Shown: piece by piece, positions 1-9,293 of the stretch
Numbering within the stretch: the first letter of the stretch is position 1
Layout of the letters: each line of letters opens with the position of its first letter
Source: VXYL01 sp965208525
Lineage (GTDB): Bacteria; Pseudomonadota; Gammaproteobacteria; Pseudomonadales; Azotimanducaceae
Direction of reading: 5' to 3'
DNA: 64,000 bases
Assembly (NCBI GenBank): GCA_965208525.1
Contig: OZ242340.1
Span: forward strand, 310,001 to 374,000
Position numbers and translations under genes: made by a program
The notes under the pieces: model-generated
What the model was told of the DNA's origin: nothing
The model's input: only the letters and a program-made list of their open reading frames with translations
The model's database searches: none

Positions 1-89
1 CTAACCGCCACGTCAGCGACACGGCATGTAGTGCTTCGCTGGTGTTTGATCCGGCACATGTTGACTGAAAGCCGTACCCTGCGGACGTC

Positions 90-1817
90 GTGGTCGCGTG
101 CCTCTTTGCGGGGGTTGGCGCCTGGGGGGCGAAGGTGGCGGTCGGACCCAATCCGGTCTATGCATCCGAGCTGTTCGGCGCAGGCCATGCCGCCATCTCG
201 TACCCTGAAGGCATGAACCCGGTCGTCACACTGACGATTCCGGGGAACTACGACGCGCGGGACGCGGCCGGTGCCGACACCCCCGACAACGCGGATGATG
301 ACCGCAACGCTTGCACCGCGTTCAACCACAACGGCTCAGTCGAAGTTACGTTTGCGTTGCTCGCCGGGACGTTCGACGCGAATGTCACGGGCTTGATGTG
401 GGATCCGAACGCCAGCGAAGCAAATGACGTGGACCCATTTGCTGCGCCCGCCACGGTTGCCTCGATCGAGAGCGGCGGTCGCAAGGGCGATAACTCGATC
501 ACCATCAAGATCGAAGAGGCGTCCGACGATGCCATATCCGACACCGACACGGCGCGGCAGTCGAGCAGTGCGGCGCCCGCGGACGTGAAGGCTTGTATGG
601 CCGCAGACGCCACCAATCCGCCGCAGACGATCTCGTTCAGTCTGCCGAAGCTCACCGGCCTTCAGGCGCTGGCCGGCGCCAACATCGCTGACGACAAGAA
701 GGACAACGACGAGAAGACGGTGTATATGCGGGCGGAGTCCCGAATCATCAGCGGTGCATTCACGGACGGCTTCCTCACCGGCGCGCCACCGCACTACGTT
801 GCGCCGGTCGTCAAGGCGCGCGACTCGGTCACGCTCTCGATCACGCCAAAGGCATCCATGAAGACCATCGCCCTCAAGGACGATGCCGACAAGGGTCTGA
901 TGGCTTTCAAGAGCGTCAAGGAGAAGAATAAGGCAGGCTACGTCGAATTGGCCACCGTGACGGTCACGACCAAGCAGATGGCGGCTGCTGCCATGGGCGC
1001 AACCAAGGCGGATCCGACCTACATGTTCAACGACGGGACCGCTGACCGAACGATCAGTACGATCGCGAAGGCAGCGAAGCCAGCAACGTTCCACGAACTC
1101 TACGACCTGGACGGCGAGTCCATCGACGAGGGCCTGCGCGGGACGCTGACGGTGAATGCCATGGGCACCCGCGACCTCTTCAACGAGGACGACATGCTGT
1201 TCATCGACTACGACAAGAACGGCAAGATGGGCAGTGGCGAAGCCATCGCTATCGACGGCAACATGGGCATGGGTGACGCGCTCTCCGTGGACCCGGATAA
1301 GTCCGACTCGTTCGACAAAGGCGGCACGGGCGTCTTCAAGGTGTACTTCATGCCTGGTGGCAAGGGCGACATCAACCACGGTGCGATGATCAACCTCACC
1401 GCCATGGTGGACTACAGCGACCCGACCGCCATCGACGAGGCACCGGCAAAGTCATCGACCACGCTGAACTTCGACGGCGTGAGCTCGGAAGTGATGGCTT
1501 ACGCGATTCCGTTCGACGGCAACGGCAAGGGTGACAAGGCAAACGTGCGCGTTCGCTGCGAGTCCGCCGCTGGCTGCCGGGTGTTCCTGGAGTGCTGGGA
1601 CGACATGGGCATGCGCAGCTTCGGCGAGGCAGGCATGATTGGTGGCAACGCGCTGACAACGTGGAGCTCGATGGATGTCGAGGGCGTGATCGGCCTCGAG
1701 GAAGCCACATCCCGCCACTCCTGCCGCATCCTGTCGGCTGGCATGGTGACGGTGCAGCAGCTGACCCGCGACGGCTCGTCCGGGACGCTGGTGAACAACA
1801 CCTACGTAGGCGAGTGA
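90..1817 (+). CDS. Secreted protein of unknown function, paralogue 1 of 3
   Basis: I do not recognise the family. The protein opens directly with a hydrophobic signal-peptide core (VACLFAGVGAWGA) and continues as an acidic, Gly/Ala/Asp-rich secreted domain. Its C-terminal third contains a Cys-bearing segment (VRVRCES, CRVFLECWDD) and ends NNTYVGE. It aligns along its length with the proteins at 2741-4585 and 11187-13007; shared blocks include YASELFG near the N-terminus and DMLFIDYDKNGKMG in the middle. The start used is GTG at 90. It has no clear ribosome-binding site and lacks the charged n-region that paralogue 3 has, so the 5' end looks truncated or recombined. A strong hairpin terminator follows. 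Export by the type II system encoded nearby is possible but only inferred. Confidence 0.75.
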   Translation: MVACLFAGVGAWGAKVAVGPNPVYASELFGAGHAAISYPEGMNPVVTLTIPGNYDARDAAGADTPDNADDDRNACTAFNHNGSVEVTFALLAGTFDANVTGLMWDPNASEANDVDPFAAPATVASIESGGRKGDNSITIKIEEASDDAISDTDTARQSSSAAPADVKACMAADATNPPQTISFSLPKLTGLQALAGANIADDKKDNDEKTVYMRAESRIISGAFTDGFLTGAPPHYVAPVVKARDSVTLSITPKASMKTIALKDDADKGLMAFKSVKEKNKAGYVELATVTVTTKQMAAAAMGATKADPTYMFNDGTADRTISTIAKAAKPATFHELYDLDGESIDEGLRGTLTVNAMGTRDLFNEDDMLFIDYDKNGKMGSGEAIAIDGNMGMGDALSVDPDKSDSFDKGGTGVFKVYFMPGGKGDINHGAMINLTAMVDYSDPTAIDEAPAKSSTTLNFDGVSSEVMAYAIPFDGNGKGDKANVRVRCESAAGCRVFLECWDDMGMRSFGEAGMIGGNALTTWSSMDVEGVIGLEEATSRHSCRILSAGMVTVQQLTRDGSSGTLVNNTYVGE

Positions 1818-1868
1818 GGGCAACCCGCCGAGCCTGACCCATCCCGGCCAGCTCGGTCCTCCGACTAC

Positions 1869-1901
1869 AAGCCCGGCTCCGCAAGGAGCCGGGCTTTTTT
1901 T
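1869..1901 (+). terminator. Rho-independent terminator of paralogue 1
   Basis: A perfect GC-rich stem (AGCCCGGCTCC pairing with GGAGCCGGGCT around a GCAA loop) is followed by seven T residues, 52 bp after the stop codon. The same hairpin follows the other two paralogues. Confidence 0.9.
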
Positions 1902-2121
1902 GGCCTGAACAAACATAAAACGCCTAGGTCAGTGCCGTCGTAACCTCGACGAATGGCCGATTTCCTACACAACCATGGCAAACGCCTGACTTTTTTCTCC
2001 GCTGGCGTCAGGCACAATTTCCCCCGCCGTCAAATTGACAACCACAAAGGCGGAAGAGGATCATCATGCCCCAACAGTCAAGCGTCGCGGCCGTCCTGAT
2101 GGACGAACCCACGGAGATAGA

Positions 2122-2457
2122 ATGGAAATGAAGGAAACGCTTGAGGCCATGCGCACCGAAATGGCGAGCAGAGACGAGCGCACGAGCGAACAGTTTCAAG
2201 CTCTGCGAGCCGAAGTCCAGGAGGTACGGAAGGAAGTCCACGCGGGACTCCAAGGCGTGCGTGCCGAAGTCCAGGACCTGCGTACGGAGGTCCACACGGG
2301 ATTCCAAGGCGTACGTACCGAACTCCAAGACATGCGCAAGGAAATCCAAGGCGTGCGTATCTTCAAATACAACCGCCTCGGCCTCGCGATCGCCGCCGTG
2401 GTCGGCATCGCCGTGGTCGGCACCTTCGTGCTCCAACTGCTGGACGCCATCTTCTGA
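2122..2457 (+). CDS. Small coiled-coil protein with C-terminal membrane anchor
   Basis: About 111 residues. Heptad-like charged repeats built on the theme R-x-E-(V/L)-Q (about residues 20-78) predict a long coiled coil. One hydrophobic helix (about residues 87-108, LGLAIAAVVGIAVVGTF) at the C-terminus predicts membrane anchoring. The end (VVGTFVLQLLDAIF) matches that of the protein at 9294-9839. The ATG at 2122 is preceded by GGAG. The reading frame is open back to 2035. In the sister gene the homologous N-terminus starts at an ATG equivalent to 2066, but here that ATG opens a different frame that stops at 2131, so a 5' frameshift is likely. The upstream 80 bp resembles the region upstream of 9294. 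Function unknown. Confidence 0.65.
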   Translation: MEMKETLEAMRTEMASRDERTSEQFQALRAEVQEVRKEVHAGLQGVRAEVQDLRTEVHTGFQGVRTELQDMRKEIQGVRIFKYNRLGLAIAAVVGIAVVGTFVLQLLDAIF

Positions 2458-2653
2458 ATGCGTCACACGGCGGCTTTTCGAGCATGGCCGTCGGCGCGCT
2501 TCCGCAGGTTGGACGACCTCAAGCGACCCCTACCGAACCCCTTGCGCCCCACTTGGCAGTCGCAGACCCCATCATGGTGTCTCAGTTATAGTGGCACCGA
2601 GGTGAAACCACGGGATCCGTGTGACCTAACCTGAACCTCAAGACTTCTGGGCG

Positions 2654-2686
2654 AAAAAAAGCCCGGCTCCTTGCGGAGCCGGGCTT
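2654..2686 (-). terminator. Rho-independent terminator of paralogue 2
   Basis: On the minus strand this is a GC-rich hairpin with a run of seven U residues. It is essentially the same hairpin as at 1869-1901 and lies about 55 bp past the stop of the 2741-4585 gene. Confidence 0.9.
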
Positions 2687-2740
2687 GTCGGAGGACCGGG
2701 TTGACCGGGGTGGACGGTCAGGCCCGGAGGGTTGCGATCG

Positions 2741-4585
2741 TTAGCTTCCGCCGACGTAGGTGTTGTTCACCAGCGTGCCGGAGTTGCCGTCGCGCGTCAG
2801 TTGCTGGACCGTTACAGCGCCTTTCGAAAGGACTCGGCAGGAGTGGCGGCTGGTCGGTTCCATGCCCGTCACGCCCTCGATGGCCTCTCCGCTCCACACC
2901 ATGACGTTGTTGCCAGCGATCATTGGCGCTTCGCCGAAGCCACGCATGCCCATGTCGTCCCAGCATTCCAGGAACACCCGGCAGCCAGCGGACGCTTCGC
3001 ACCGAACGCGGACGTTGCCCTTGTCACCCGTGCCGTTGGTCGAGTGCGGGATGGCGTACGCCATGACCGCACCGCCTACGCCGTCGAACTTCAGCGTCGT
3101 TGAGGTCTTCGCATCTGCCTCGTTGTTAGCGCTCGGGTCACTGTAGTGAACCATCGCGGTGAGGTTGATCATCGCCTCGTGGTTGATGTGACCCTTGCCC
3201 CCCGCCATGTAGTACACCTTGAAGGAACCCGTCCCGGCGTCGTTGAACGACTCGGACTTGTCGGGATCGACCGACAGCGCGTTGCTCATGGCCATGTCGC
3301 CGTCAATGGCGATTCCTTCGCCGCTGCCCATCTTGCCGTTCTTGTCGTAGTCGACAAACAGCATGTCGCCATCGTTGAAGAGGTCGCGAGTACCCATCGC
3401 ATGGACCATGAGGACACCACGGAGGCCTTCGTCGATCGAGTCTCCGTCCAGATCGTAGATCGCCCAAGGCACCGCTTTTGTTGCCCCCGCACCTGGGAGG
3501 TAGATCTCCTGGAGGTTATCTAGGGCAGCTTGGTCTGCCGCATCGACCGGCGGGCTGCCGGACGCTTGCAGATAGCCCACCAGCGCCCTGGCCTTCGCGG
3601 CCTTGGCGGCGGTCATGATCGGCTTCGTCTCGATGGTAATGGTCGCGAGTTCGACGTATCCATCCTTGTTGGCGCCCTTGACCGACATGAACGCACCGTC
3701 GCCGTCGATTGCGATGGTCTTCTCGTTCTTGTCGCTGATCTCGAGCGTGACCGCATCACGGCTGCTGATGACCGTGGGCGGGCTCACACCCGTCAGCGAG
3801 CCATCGGTGAACGAACCGCTCACGATCCGCGAACTTGCGGATACCGTGATCTTCGGCTGATCGTTCTTGGGGTTCATGTCCAGCGCGTTGGCCCCTGCCA
3901 GTGCGCCAAGATTGGCGAGACGAGGCAGCGCGAACGAGATCGTCTGGAACGTACGGCCGGCCGCGACCTTACATTCCTTCTCGTCCATCCAAGAGGAGGC
4001 TGCGTCCCGGACATTGGTCGTACGTGTCGTATCCCCGTCGGCGGGCGCGGCGGTTCCGGTGGTGGGTTCGACCGTGATCGTAATGGAGCTGTCGCCCTTG
4101 CGGCCACCGTCCGTGATCGATGCGACGGTTCCCGGTGCCGGACGTGAAGCGATCGTATCCGTCGCTGCACCATCCGGATCCCACATCAGCCCCGAGACGT
4201 TGCCGTCGAACATGGCACCGCCGCTCAGCATGAAGGTGATTTCCGCCTCGCCGTTGTGGTTTTCAGGTCCGGCGCTGCATGCGTCACGATCGTCGGCAGC
4301 GTCGACAGTATCTGCACCCGCCGCGTCCCGGTCAGTGAGGTCGTTCGGAATGCTCAGAACGACCATCGGGGCGTTCCCACCGGGGTACACAGGCGAGGAA
4401 TGGCCTTCCCCAAAGAGCTCCGAGGCGTAGATGGTGCCGCCGTTGGACACGCTCACCCCCGCCCCCCAAGCCCCAACCCCCGCAAAGAGGCACGCGACCA
4501 CCACGTCCGCGGTTACATGCCTTTTGTCTATATATTGTAGTTGGTAGCTCCACTCAGCACTACATATAGCATGCAAAGTCGCCAA
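2741..4585 (-). CDS. Secreted protein of unknown function, paralogue 2 of 3
   Basis: Same unknown family as 90-1817 and 11187-13007. A signal-peptide core (VVVACLFAGVGAWGA) is followed by the conserved YASELFG block, an acidic variable region, the shared DYDKNGKMGSGEGIAIDG segment, a Cys-containing domain and the ending NNTYVGGS. The longest frame starts at ATG 4585, which puts 27 unrelated residues before the signal core. A GTG at 4504 would start right at it. Neither has a convincing ribosome-binding site. As in paralogue 1, homology to paralogue 3 ends just upstream of the signal core, so the native start appears to be missing. The gene faces away from the integrase at 4794. Confidence 0.75.
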   Translation of the reverse strand: MATLHAICSAEWSYQLQYIDKRHVTADVVVACLFAGVGAWGAGVSVSNGGTIYASELFGEGHSSPVYPGGNAPMVVLSIPNDLTDRDAAGADTVDAADDRDACSAGPENHNGEAEITFMLSGGAMFDGNVSGLMWDPDGAATDTIASRPAPGTVASITDGGRKGDSSITITVEPTTGTAAPADGDTTRTTNVRDAASSWMDEKECKVAAGRTFQTISFALPRLANLGALAGANALDMNPKNDQPKITVSASSRIVSGSFTDGSLTGVSPPTVISSRDAVTLEISDKNEKTIAIDGDGAFMSVKGANKDGYVELATITIETKPIMTAAKAAKARALVGYLQASGSPPVDAADQAALDNLQEIYLPGAGATKAVPWAIYDLDGDSIDEGLRGVLMVHAMGTRDLFNDGDMLFVDYDKNGKMGSGEGIAIDGDMAMSNALSVDPDKSESFNDAGTGSFKVYYMAGGKGHINHEAMINLTAMVHYSDPSANNEADAKTSTTLKFDGVGGAVMAYAIPHSTNGTGDKGNVRVRCEASAGCRVFLECWDDMGMRGFGEAPMIAGNNVMVWSGEAIEGVTGMEPTSRHSCRVLSKGAVTVQQLTRDGNSGTLVNNTYVGGS

Positions 4586-4607
4586 ACGCCGGGCTCATGT
4601 TGGTACT

Positions 4608-4750
4608 CGTGTGGGAACAAAATGAGCGTGCCACTCATGCTCGAAGCCGTACATAACCTATTGAAAAAAAGCCAATCCTGGCAACGTCTCGTTGCTTGAA
4701 GGCAATGCCGGAGCGGCAATTTCGTGTGGTAACAAATGGGGGAACAATTC
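4608..4750. repeat. Direct repeats beside the integrase, candidate integrase-binding or att region
   Basis: The 15-mer TCGTGTGGKAACAAA occurs at 4608-4622 and 4722-4736, 114 bp apart. A related ATGGGGGAACAA overlaps the second copy's 3' end. The block lies directly past the 3' end of the integrase gene. P4-type integrases often bind short direct repeats of this kind, so arm-type sites are plausible. No tRNA or tmRNA target is visible. The rest of 4586-4793 holds no gene I can support. Confidence 0.4.
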
Positions 4751-4793
4751 CCGTTTTTTCGCCGATTTTCCCCTCTCTACGCCGCTCCCAGCT

Positions 4794-5969
4794 TCAGTTG
4801 CCGTTCGCTGTGCTCATCAGATAGTCTGCCCATTCCTGCATCAGGGTCCGCCGTCGATCGAGGAGGTCAGACCGTGCGTAGGCCGCTTCCACCTGGTTCT
4901 GAATGGCGTGCGCCAGCGCCGCTTCCATCACCGCGTGAGGCGTGTCCGTCTGTTCCGATGCCCAGTCCCGGAACGAGGACCGGAACCCGTGCGGAACCGC
5001 GTCGATGCGCAAGTCCTGCATCAGTTTCACCGGCGTCCCGCTGTCCACCGCTCTCCCACGCACTCGAGACGGGAACAACAAAGAACCTCGCCGGATGTGC
5101 CGCGCCTCGTCGAGCACCATGAGGGCGCGGTCGGAAAGCGGCACCCGGTGCTCGCGTTTGTTCTTCATCCGCTCGGGCGGAATCACCCAGGTGGATGACG
5201 CGAAATCCACTTCGTACCAGGTGGCCAGCCGCGCCTCTCCCGAACGCACGGCACACAACACCATGAACTCGAGCGCCAGCCGAACGCCGGGGCTGCTTTC
5301 TGCATTGCGGATCCGCTGGAGTGCGGCGCCCACTTGCCGGTACGGCAGCGCCCGCTGGTGGGCGCGTCGTCGCTCAACCCGCGGCAACGCCTGGCCGATC
5401 GATTCGCCGGCGGGATTGTCTTCACGCAACCCCTGGGCGATTGCCCACTTCATCACCGTTGCGATGCGCCGCCGAACACGGCGCGCCGTTTCGTGCTTGT
5501 CAATCCAAATGGGGAGCAGAACAGACATCACGTCCGACATGGACACCGTATGGACCGTCTTGTGGCCGATGCGCGGGAGGGCATATTCGCGCATCGACGC
5601 GCGCCACTGGTCGGCGGTGCGGCCACCCTCCTTCCACATCGGTTCGTGCATCGCGATCACCGTTTCGAGCGCCTCCTCGAAGGTCGGTGCGCCGCGCTTT
5701 CGCAGCACCATCGGATCGCCGCCAGCGCGGATGAGGCGGAGGTTGTCGAGAGCAACCTCGCGAGCCTCCTTGAGCGTGACAATCCTCGCGCTACCCAGGC
5801 CCAGATCGCGTCTCACACCGTGGATGACGACTCGCTGGACCCACGACTTGCCCCCTCGAATCCCCGGTTTCACGAGCAGATACAGGCCGTTTCCATCGCC
5901 GTAGCGGCGCGGCTTCTCGGTCGCTTGCACGGTCTTCACGAACGCCGCTGTGAGGCGTGTGCAGCGCAT
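4794..5969 (-). CDS. Tyrosine recombinase (P4-type phage integrase)
   Basis: 391 residues, normal for the family. The N-terminal DUF4102-like DNA-binding domain (about 1-95, with GDGNGLYLLVKP) precedes a SAM-like core-binding domain and the catalytic domain (about 205-380). Catalytic residues are visible: Arg242 in VRSGEARL, His327 and Arg330 in HGFRSSFRDWASE, His354 in LAHAIQNQ and the nucleophile Tyr364 in AAYARSD. It would carry out site-specific integration and excision of the island. It is intact, so the island may still be mobile. It sits between secreted paralogue 2 and the M28-like gene. Confidence 0.93.
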   Translation of the reverse strand: MRCTRLTAAFVKTVQATEKPRRYGDGNGLYLLVKPGIRGGKSWVQRVVIHGVRRDLGLGSARIVTLKEAREVALDNLRLIRAGGDPMVLRKRGAPTFEEALETVIAMHEPMWKEGGRTADQWRASMREYALPRIGHKTVHTVSMSDVMSVLLPIWIDKHETARRVRRRIATVMKWAIAQGLREDNPAGESIGQALPRVERRRAHQRALPYRQVGAALQRIRNAESSPGVRLALEFMVLCAVRSGEARLATWYEVDFASSTWVIPPERMKNKREHRVPLSDRALMVLDEARHIRRGSLLFPSRVRGRAVDSGTPVKLMQDLRIDAVPHGFRSSFRDWASEQTDTPHAVMEAALAHAIQNQVEAAYARSDLLDRRRTLMQEWADYLMSTANGN

Positions 5970-6207
5970 CTGTCTGCCTGGCAGAAAAAAACGCGAGCGA
6001 GCTTACACGATGATTTGGGAAATCCATGTCGTACCATAAGATATTGAAATTTAATGAATGTTAGTGGCCACGTTGCGGCTCAGACCGGCTCTCGACCTGC
6101 CGCCTTCGCACGCCAAGGCTGCTCGTGCGGGGACGATGGTTGAGATCAAACGGAAGTGCCCAAAGAGCCGTTCACAGCAAAGTCCATCGGCCTGCTATTC
6201 TGCCCGC

Positions 6208-7365
6208 ATGACTGAACTGCAAGACCAGCTCGTCGCGGACATCCGCGGCTGGGACGCGATCGAAGACCACCGCACCGGCACCGAGGGCGATGCCGCCACC
6301 TCCGAGTGGTTGGCGGGCCTGGCCCGCGACGCCGGCGGGACGCCGCAGGTGCAAGCGTTTCCCTTCAACCGCTGGGTGCTCGGCAACTGCGCGGTGGCGG
6401 TCAATGGCCGAGGCGCAGACGGCGTGCCGCTCTTCGACGGCGGCATCACGGGCCCTGCCGGCGTCGAAGGCACCCTCGCGTCTCTGGCGGACGGCGACGC
6501 CGGCATCGGCATCGGCCAAGTCGGCAACGCCGCTCCCCCGGGGGCGAACGAGCGCTTCGCCCGTGCTCGAGCGGCGGGCAATTGCGCTGCCCTGGTGGCC
6601 GTTGCGGCCATGGATGCGGAGGTTCCGGGCCTGGCCTTGCAGAATGCAGACCGTTTCGTCGACCCATTTGGGCCGCCTGTGCTGCAGGTCGCAAGCCAAG
6701 AGGGCAACTGGCTTCTGGACGCGGCGGCACGAGGGGTGTCCGCAAGCGTTGTCGTCGATGTGGCACTGGAACCCGCCACTGCCAGCAACGTTGTGGTGAG
6801 TATCGCCGGGCGAGACCCATCGCTCGCGCCGATGGTGGTGATGACGCCGAAAAGCGCGTGGTGGACGTGCACGGCCGAGCGCGGCGGCGGCATCGTCATT
6901 TGGCTCGCCTTGCTCCGCCACTTTGCGGCCAATCCGCCGAGGCGCTCCGTGGTCTTCACCGCCAACACGGGGCATGAGCTGGGCCACACGGGGCTGGATC
7001 ACTTCCTGCAGGAAAACCCCGCACTCGGCAAAGCGGCCCACGTGTGGATCCACCTAGGCGCCAACTTCGTGGCGAAGGACTCCGAACGCCGCCTGCAAAC
7101 CTCAGACGCGGGGTTGCAGGCCTTGGCCGAGCAATCGATGGCGGCGCACAACGTGCTGCCCCAGTCGATCCGCGCGCCGGGCCTGCGTCCCTTCGGTGAG
7201 GCGCGCAACATCTACGACACCGGCGGCCGCTACCTATCCTGGCTCGGCTCCAACCGCTGGTTCCACCACCCAACCGATCGCTGGCCCGACACCATCGACC
7301 TTGAGGCCGCGAACCGCATGACCAATGCCATGTTGGAAATCGCAAGCACGATCGCCAACGACTGA
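6208..7365 (+). CDS. M28-family-like protein with degenerate metal site
   Basis: 385 residues from ATG 6208. The fold signature is that of M28 zinc aminopeptidases: a PA-type insert around 60-200, then the peptidase core from about 208. The catalytic Glu region (TGHELGHTGLDHFL, 255-268) and a C-terminal His motif (WFHHPTDRWPDTID) are present. However, the segment where M28 enzymes carry the first zinc ligand His-x-Asp and the bridging Asp reads MTPKSAWWTCTAERGGG, which lacks both. It may be an inactive pseudo-peptidase or bind metal differently. No signal peptide is visible. An open frame extends upstream to 6058, but the 6208 start begins the recognisable domain. Confidence 0.75.
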   Translation: MTELQDQLVADIRGWDAIEDHRTGTEGDAATSEWLAGLARDAGGTPQVQAFPFNRWVLGNCAVAVNGRGADGVPLFDGGITGPAGVEGTLASLADGDAGIGIGQVGNAAPPGANERFARARAAGNCAALVAVAAMDAEVPGLALQNADRFVDPFGPPVLQVASQEGNWLLDAAARGVSASVVVDVALEPATASNVVVSIAGRDPSLAPMVVMTPKSAWWTCTAERGGGIVIWLALLRHFAANPPRRSVVFTANTGHELGHTGLDHFLQENPALGKAAHVWIHLGANFVAKDSERRLQTSDAGLQALAEQSMAAHNVLPQSIRAPGLRPFGEARNIYDTGGRYLSWLGSNRWFHHPTDRWPDTIDLEAANRMTNAMLEIASTIAND

Positions 7366-7598
7366 ACCCCTCTCCGCCCGCCGCCTGCCAACGCCGTCTC
7401 CGTCCGAGAGAAGGCACCCTCTGCCCCCGCACGCACGCGTCCACGGCGCGTCATTTTGCATTGCATTGTACAATCGTGTTCAAACTGTCCAATGCATTGC
7501 CAGGAGGATTCTGCTCACGCGACTTGAGGCAGCCTGGGCCAACCGAACGCGGCTCCGGTTGCGCCGATGCACGTGAGCAGCCTCTAAGGGATGTCGCC

Positions 7599-8915
7599 AT
7601 GAGGATTCCGAGCACGCCGCCTTCCTACCGCCGTCTCATTCGTTCCATCCCCTCCGAACGGCTTCTGGAAATCGCGACCGCGGTTGCCGCAGAGGATCGC
7701 TATCTGCACTGGGACGAACTGCGCTTCCGCACGCCCCCAGGTGACCTGTCCGTCGAGGAATGGTGGGTGGCCACCAAACTTGTCCGCGCCAGCGCACGCC
7801 GCCCACTGCCGTTTGAAGACGACGCCGGTCGCGAGTTCTCGTTCACGGAACACGGCCATCTCTACCGTGCCCTGCACGCCCTCGATCAACGCATCGGCGC
7901 GCACCCCTCCTTCTCACTGCCGGACCTGGGCAGCGCCGCCGCCCGTCCAGGCCACCTCGTGCGTTCGCTGGTGGAGGAAGCCATCCATTCCAGCCAGCTC
8001 GAGGGCGCCGCCACCACGCGCAGGGTCGCCAAGGAGATGTTGCGCACCGGTCGCCCGCCTAACGACACCAGCGAGCGAATGATCGCCAACAACTACCAAG
8101 CGATGGACTTCATCCGCAACCACGCCCAAGACCCGCTTTCCACAGGCATGCTGCTCGAAATCCAGCGCATCCTCACCACGGACACCCTTGATGCCACTGC
8201 CGTCGGCCGCTTCCGCAATGAAACGGACGACGTCCACGTGATCGATTCCGACAACCAGATTCTCCACACGCCACCGCCCGCCCACGAGCTCCCACAACGC
8301 CTGTCAAAACTGATCGACTTCGCGAACTCGCCGCCCACGGACACGACCCTGCACCCAACCGTCCGCGCGATTCTGCTGCACTTCATGATTGGCTATGACC
8401 ATCCATTCGTCGACGGCAACGGCCGCACGGCTCGCGCCCTCTTTTATTGGTACATGGCGCGCTCCAACTACGGCCTAGTGCAGTACCTCTCGATTTCGGA
8501 GTTCATCCAAAAATCAATGCCTGCCTATGCTCGTTCCTATATCTACTCGGAAAACGACGACAACGACGTGACGTATTTTCTCCATTACAACCTCCACATC
8601 ATCCGCCAGTGCGTGGAAGCGCTGCGCGAACATCTGGCCCGCCAAGCCCAAGAGCGAAGACGCTTGGAAGCGCTCCTAACCGAAGGCGATGCGCCCCCGC
8701 TCAACCCCCGTCAAGCAGCTCTCCTCGCCCATTTGAACAGACATTCGGACACGGTCTACACCATCGAAGGCCACAGAAACTCCCACCAGATCAGCTACCA
8801 CACAGCGCGCAAAGACCTCGACGACCTGGCGAAGAGAGGGCTGCTGCAGGCGTCCACACGTGGAAGAAAGTTGCTGTATCGGAAGGGCGAGGGGATCCGG
8901 GATCGGCTGGGATGA
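7599..8915 (+). CDS. Fic family protein with internal inhibitory motif
   Basis: 438 residues from ATG 7599, which has an AAGGG ribosome-binding site eight bases upstream. The Fic core motif HPFVDGNGRTAR (268-279) is complete, including catalytic His268, which predicts AMP transfer from ATP to target protein hydroxyls. SSQLEG (131-136) fits the [S/T]xxxE[G/N] inhibitory motif and lies N-terminal to the Fic core, as in class II Fic proteins, so the enzyme is probably auto-inhibited. The C-terminus (about 365-430) looks like a winged helix-turn-helix, so it may act on or near DNA or regulate itself. No separate antitoxin gene adjoins it. Confidence 0.92.
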   Translation: MRIPSTPPSYRRLIRSIPSERLLEIATAVAAEDRYLHWDELRFRTPPGDLSVEEWWVATKLVRASARRPLPFEDDAGREFSFTEHGHLYRALHALDQRIGAHPSFSLPDLGSAAARPGHLVRSLVEEAIHSSQLEGAATTRRVAKEMLRTGRPPNDTSERMIANNYQAMDFIRNHAQDPLSTGMLLEIQRILTTDTLDATAVGRFRNETDDVHVIDSDNQILHTPPPAHELPQRLSKLIDFANSPPTDTTLHPTVRAILLHFMIGYDHPFVDGNGRTARALFYWYMARSNYGLVQYLSISEFIQKSMPAYARSYIYSENDDNDVTYFLHYNLHIIRQCVEALREHLARQAQERRRLEALLTEGDAPPLNPRQAALLAHLNRHSDTVYTIEGHRNSHQISYHTARKDLDDLAKRGLLQASTRGRKLLYRKGEGIRDRLG

Positions 8916-8932
8916 TGAGCGGTCTGGATGGC

Positions 8933-9130
8933 CGTAGGGACGGGCATGTCCCGTCCCGTTTCGAGCCCCTACGAGGCCCATCCCGAACCCATCGGTGCGT
9001 TTCGACGCGGCGGCGCCGGACGCACGGGCCTTCGGAGGGAGGGCGTCTCGCCCTCCAACGCGCCGGCAGGCGCGTAATCCGGCGGCGGTCGGCGCATTCA
9101 ACACGGGCGGGGACAAGCCCGTCCCTTACG
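8933..9130. repeat. Cluster of interspersed palindromic repeats
   Basis: Three palindromes occur in this gene-free stretch: GGGACGGGCATGTCCCGTCCC near 8938-8958, GGAGGGCGTCTCGCCCTCC at 9038-9056 with an adjacent CGCGCC/GGCGCG hairpin, and a GGGGACAAGCCCGTCCC type near 9110-9128. The GGAGGG family recurs throughout the window. No gene is supported between 8916 and 9293. Confidence 0.75.
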
Positions 9131-9293
9131 AAGAAGGCGACCAAGGGTCATAGGATTGCGCGATTTGTCCCATGCAAGCAAGAAAGCGTCAATCTCCTAC
9201 ACAAGTGTGGCAAAAGTCTGGCTTTTCTATCCCGCCGATTCGTTGACAATGGACGTTGGCGGTCATTGACAAGACAAGAGGCACAGACGGATC

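Noticed and set aside
336..1379. 347-residue minus-strand frame
   Set aside because: Antisense to paralogue 1, which has a signal peptide, terminator and two homologues.
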